Shown here in pieces: positions 6,256 through 7,766 of a DNA stretch of 7,766 nucleotides. The position numbers were made by a program, and so were the translations under genes. Below the pieces are notes generated by a model that saw only the letters and a program-made list of their open reading frames with translations, did no database searches and was not told the origin of the DNA. The DNA is from Candidatus Omnitrophota bacterium (GTDB taxonomy: Bacteria > Omnitrophota > Gorgyraeia > Tantalellales > Tantalellaceae), in NCBI GenBank assembly GCA_013204685.1, contig JABMSC010000183.1:1-7766 (forward strand), given 5' to 3'. Position 1 is the stretch's first letter. Each line of letters opens with the position of its first letter.

Positions 6256-6387
6256 AAATTCTAAATACGAATATCGAAATACGAAACAAATCCCAAATTC
6301 GAAATTCCAATGTTCCAAAAAAAGTTTGGAATTTGTGATTTGAAATTTCAATTTTGTTTAGTATTTCGTATTTCTAATTTCGGATTT
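6256..6387. repeat. AT-rich imperfect inverted repeat (fold-back element) between hisD and hisB
   Basis: Arms at about 6256-6319 and 6325-6387 with a loop of about 5 nt. The best arm segments are 6275-6290 against 6353-6368 (15 of 16 complementary) and TTCCAAA at 6313-6319 against TTTGGAA at 6325-6331 (perfect); the rest pairs loosely. Both arms also fall into degenerate 7-mers such as CGAATAT, CGAAATA, CGAAACA on the left and TTAGTAT, TTCGTAT, TTCTAAT on the right. The other 100 or so nt of the 245-nt spacer hold a C9 run at 6401-6409 and nothing I can name. No promoter was convincing. Confidence 0.7.
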
Positions 6388-6430
6388 ATACTGCCCTCAT
6401 CCCCCCCCCTTACTTCTTTCTTCTCCCCGA

Positions 6431-7654
6431 CTACTCGCACCTCTCCTTGACCGATTCCCAATGCTTCTCCAGTTTCTCCAGTTCCGTCAGTTCCCTCACC
6501 CAGCTTGCGGAGCTCGAAAGAGCTTTCCGCGAGTAAGAAATAATGTGGGAACTTTTTATAAAACTTCTCAAATTTAAGCCTGAAGAATACCTGGCCGTTC
6601 CCCCCGTCGGCAAGACGTGACTGGGACCGGCGATATAATCGCCGATCGCCACCGGTGTATATTGCCCCAGGAGCACCGCTCCGGCATTCGTTATTTTCCT
6701 TAAGAGTCTTTTCGGCGACTTTACCATAAGCTGCAGGTGCTCGGGAGCGATCTTATTAGATACCTCCGCCGCCTCATCAAGGTTCTTGACCTTGATGATA
6801 TATCCGTTTATATCGCTGTCATCACACAAAGCATTAAACACTTTCTTTGACGGTGTAACGAGAATGGATAAACCCTTATGATGTTCCGCCTGTGACTGAA
6901 GATCCTTTTTGAGGTATTCTATGTTCGCATGATGATTAGCGATTATAAGCACCTCGCTGGGACCCGCCAGCATATCAATATCACAATACCCGAAAACCTG
7001 GCGTTTTGCCTCGGTTACATATTCATTCCCCGGGCCTACGATCTTATCCACCTTAGGCACAGTCTTAGTTCCAAAGGCAAGCGCCGCGATCGCCTGGGCA
7101 CCTCCCACCTTGTAAATTTCGTCCACCTTAAGAAGATTCGCTACAACAAGTATGTGAGGGTCTATACTCTTGTACTTGTTAGGCGGTGAAGCCATCACTA
7201 TCTTTTTAACCCCGGCGATCTTTGCCGGTAAAACGGTCATATAAACGCTTGATACCAGGGGCACGGTGCCGCTGGGGACATACACTCCCACTTTTTCTAT
7301 CGGAGCGAATTTTTCACCCAGCTCAATTCCGGATTCATGTTTCATGGACCAGGATCTTGGAACCTGATTTGTATAAAACTTGTTTATGTTGTTTATTATC
7401 TCCTTGAGAGTGTTAACTATTTCCGGCTTTATATCCTGGTACGCGCCGCTTATTTCAGCTTCTGTCACGCGAAGGTCCTTACGCGTCATTACAACCTTAT
7501 CAAACTTACTCGTAAACCTGAGAAGCGCAGGGTCACCTTCTTCCCGGACTTTTTCAAGTATATGGGCAACTTTTTTCTGGAGACGTGCCTTGCCTTGGCC
7601 GCCTCTATTGACAAGACTTTCAAACTTCTTGTCGCCTGGTGTAATTATTTGCAT
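6431..7654 (-). CDS. hisD: Histidinol dehydrogenase
   Basis: Zinc- and NAD-dependent four-electron oxidation of L-histidinol through histidinal to L-histidine, the last pathway step. From the ATG at 7654 it has 407 residues, slightly shorter than the usual 425-435 because the N-terminus is compact. Seen: VGVYVPSGT (122-130), VGGAQAIAALAFGT (183-196), DKIVGPGN (203-210), DMLAGPSEVLI (227-237), zinc-site Q255 and H258 in LQSQAEHH, catalytic E305/H306 in APEHL, D339 in IGDYIAGPSHVLPT, and H398 near the C-terminus as the last zinc ligand. The frame stays open to 7756, but the extra residues overlap alaS codons and lack family likeness. AGAGAGGA lies 4 nt before 7654. It starts 13 nt after the alaS stop, implying co-transcription. 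Confidence 0.97.
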   Translation of the reverse strand: MQIITPGDKKFESLVNRGGQGKARLQKKVAHILEKVREEGDPALLRFTSKFDKVVMTRKDLRVTEAEISGAYQDIKPEIVNTLKEIINNINKFYTNQVPRSWSMKHESGIELGEKFAPIEKVGVYVPSGTVPLVSSVYMTVLPAKIAGVKKIVMASPPNKYKSIDPHILVVANLLKVDEIYKVGGAQAIAALAFGTKTVPKVDKIVGPGNEYVTEAKRQVFGYCDIDMLAGPSEVLIIANHHANIEYLKKDLQSQAEHHKGLSILVTPSKKVFNALCDDSDINGYIIKVKNLDEAAEVSNKIAPEHLQLMVKSPKRLLRKITNAGAVLLGQYTPVAIGDYIAGPSHVLPTGGTARYSSGLNLRSFIKSSHIISYSRKALSSSASWVRELTELEKLEKHWESVKERCE

Positions 7655-7658
7655 ATTG

Positions 7659-7666
7659 TCCTCTCT
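7659..7666 (-). promoter_or_regulatory. Shine-Dalgarno site of hisD
   Basis: AGAGAGGA on the minus strand, 4 nt before the ATG at 7654. It settles the hisD start at 7654 rather than at the further in-frame ATG at 7756, and fits in the 13-nt gap after alaS. Confidence 0.7.
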
Positions 7667-7667
7667 T

Positions 7668-7766
7668 TTATTTTCCTGCAATAAACTTTTTCGCCTCTTC
7701 GATAGCTTTACTGAGTCCCCCGGGATCTTTTCCTCCGGCCTGTGCGAAATTTGCATTCCCGCCGCC
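7668..7766 (-). CDS. alaS: Alanyl-tRNA synthetase, C-terminal 32 residues (cut by window edge)
   Basis: Charges tRNA-Ala with alanine. Only the end is in view: 32 codons plus TAA, reading GGGNANFAQAGGKDP then GGLSKAIEEAKKFIAGK. The GGG-x-x-x-FAQAGGKDP pattern followed by a short amphipathic helix is the hallmark end of the AlaRS C-terminal (DHHA1-type) domain. It would be encoded directly upstream of hisD in the same direction. A stand-alone DHHA1-domain protein is the main alternative, since the catalytic part is out of view. Confidence 0.8.
   Translation of the reverse strand, partial: GGGNANFAQAGGKDPGGLSKAIEEAKKFIAGK

Noticed and set aside
6401..6409. C9 run as a phase-variable promoter tract
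   Set aside because: It lies just after the hisD stop, with no recognisable promoter boxes around it, and may include homopolymer sequencing error.
7655..7756. Longer hisD start at 7756
   Set aside because: The added codons overlap alaS in another frame and do not resemble HisD. A Shine-Dalgarno sits just before 7654.

Overview
The window is one minus-strand run of bacterial amino-acid biosynthesis genes. Transcription order, from high to low coordinates, is alaS (3' tail only), hisD, hisB, hisH, hisA, hisF, hisI, trpE, trpG, trpD (5' two thirds only). Every gene points the same way. Many junctions are tight: hisA/hisH and trpG/trpE overlap by 4 nt (ATGA), hisF starts 32 nt inside hisA, hisI follows hisF by 23 nt, and hisD follows alaS by 13 nt. 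I saw no convincing promoter or terminator inside the window, so one long his-trp transcript is the simplest reading (inference).

Region by region: 7668-7766 holds the last 32 codons of alanyl-tRNA synthetase. 6431-7654 is hisD, the last step of histidine synthesis. 6186-6430 is a 245-nt spacer holding an AT-rich fold-back repeat. 5556-6185 is hisB (dehydratase only). 5469-5555 is a spacer filled by two 7-bp-unit arrays. 4860-5468 is hisH, 4123-4863 hisA, 3393-4154 hisF and 2977-3369 hisI (cyclohydrolase only). 2788-2976 is a spacer holding an element bounded by inverted heptamer arrays. 1309-2787 is trpE and 749-1312 trpG. 705-748 is a spacer with a perfect 20-bp palindrome, and 1-704 is trpD.

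HisI opens the PR-AMP ring, HisA isomerises ProFAR to PRFAR, HisH/HisF form imidazole glycerol phosphate, HisB dehydrates it, and HisD oxidises histidinol to histidine. TrpE/TrpG make anthranilate and TrpD joins it to PRPP. hisG, hisE, hisC and histidinol-phosphate phosphatase are absent here, as are trpC, trpF, trpB and trpA; the remaining trp genes may lie beyond the left edge.

The unusual part is the non-coding DNA. All three spacers longer than 80 nt carry degenerate repeats with a 7-bp period, and the trpG-trpD spacer carries a strong palindrome. Repeat-laden spacers inside an otherwise compact operon, with moderate GC and ordinary Shine-Dalgarno sites, fit a free-living or environmental candidate-phylum bacterium. 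Omnitrophota or a relative in the Planctomycetota neighbourhood is my guess from the style of the repeats, held with low confidence.
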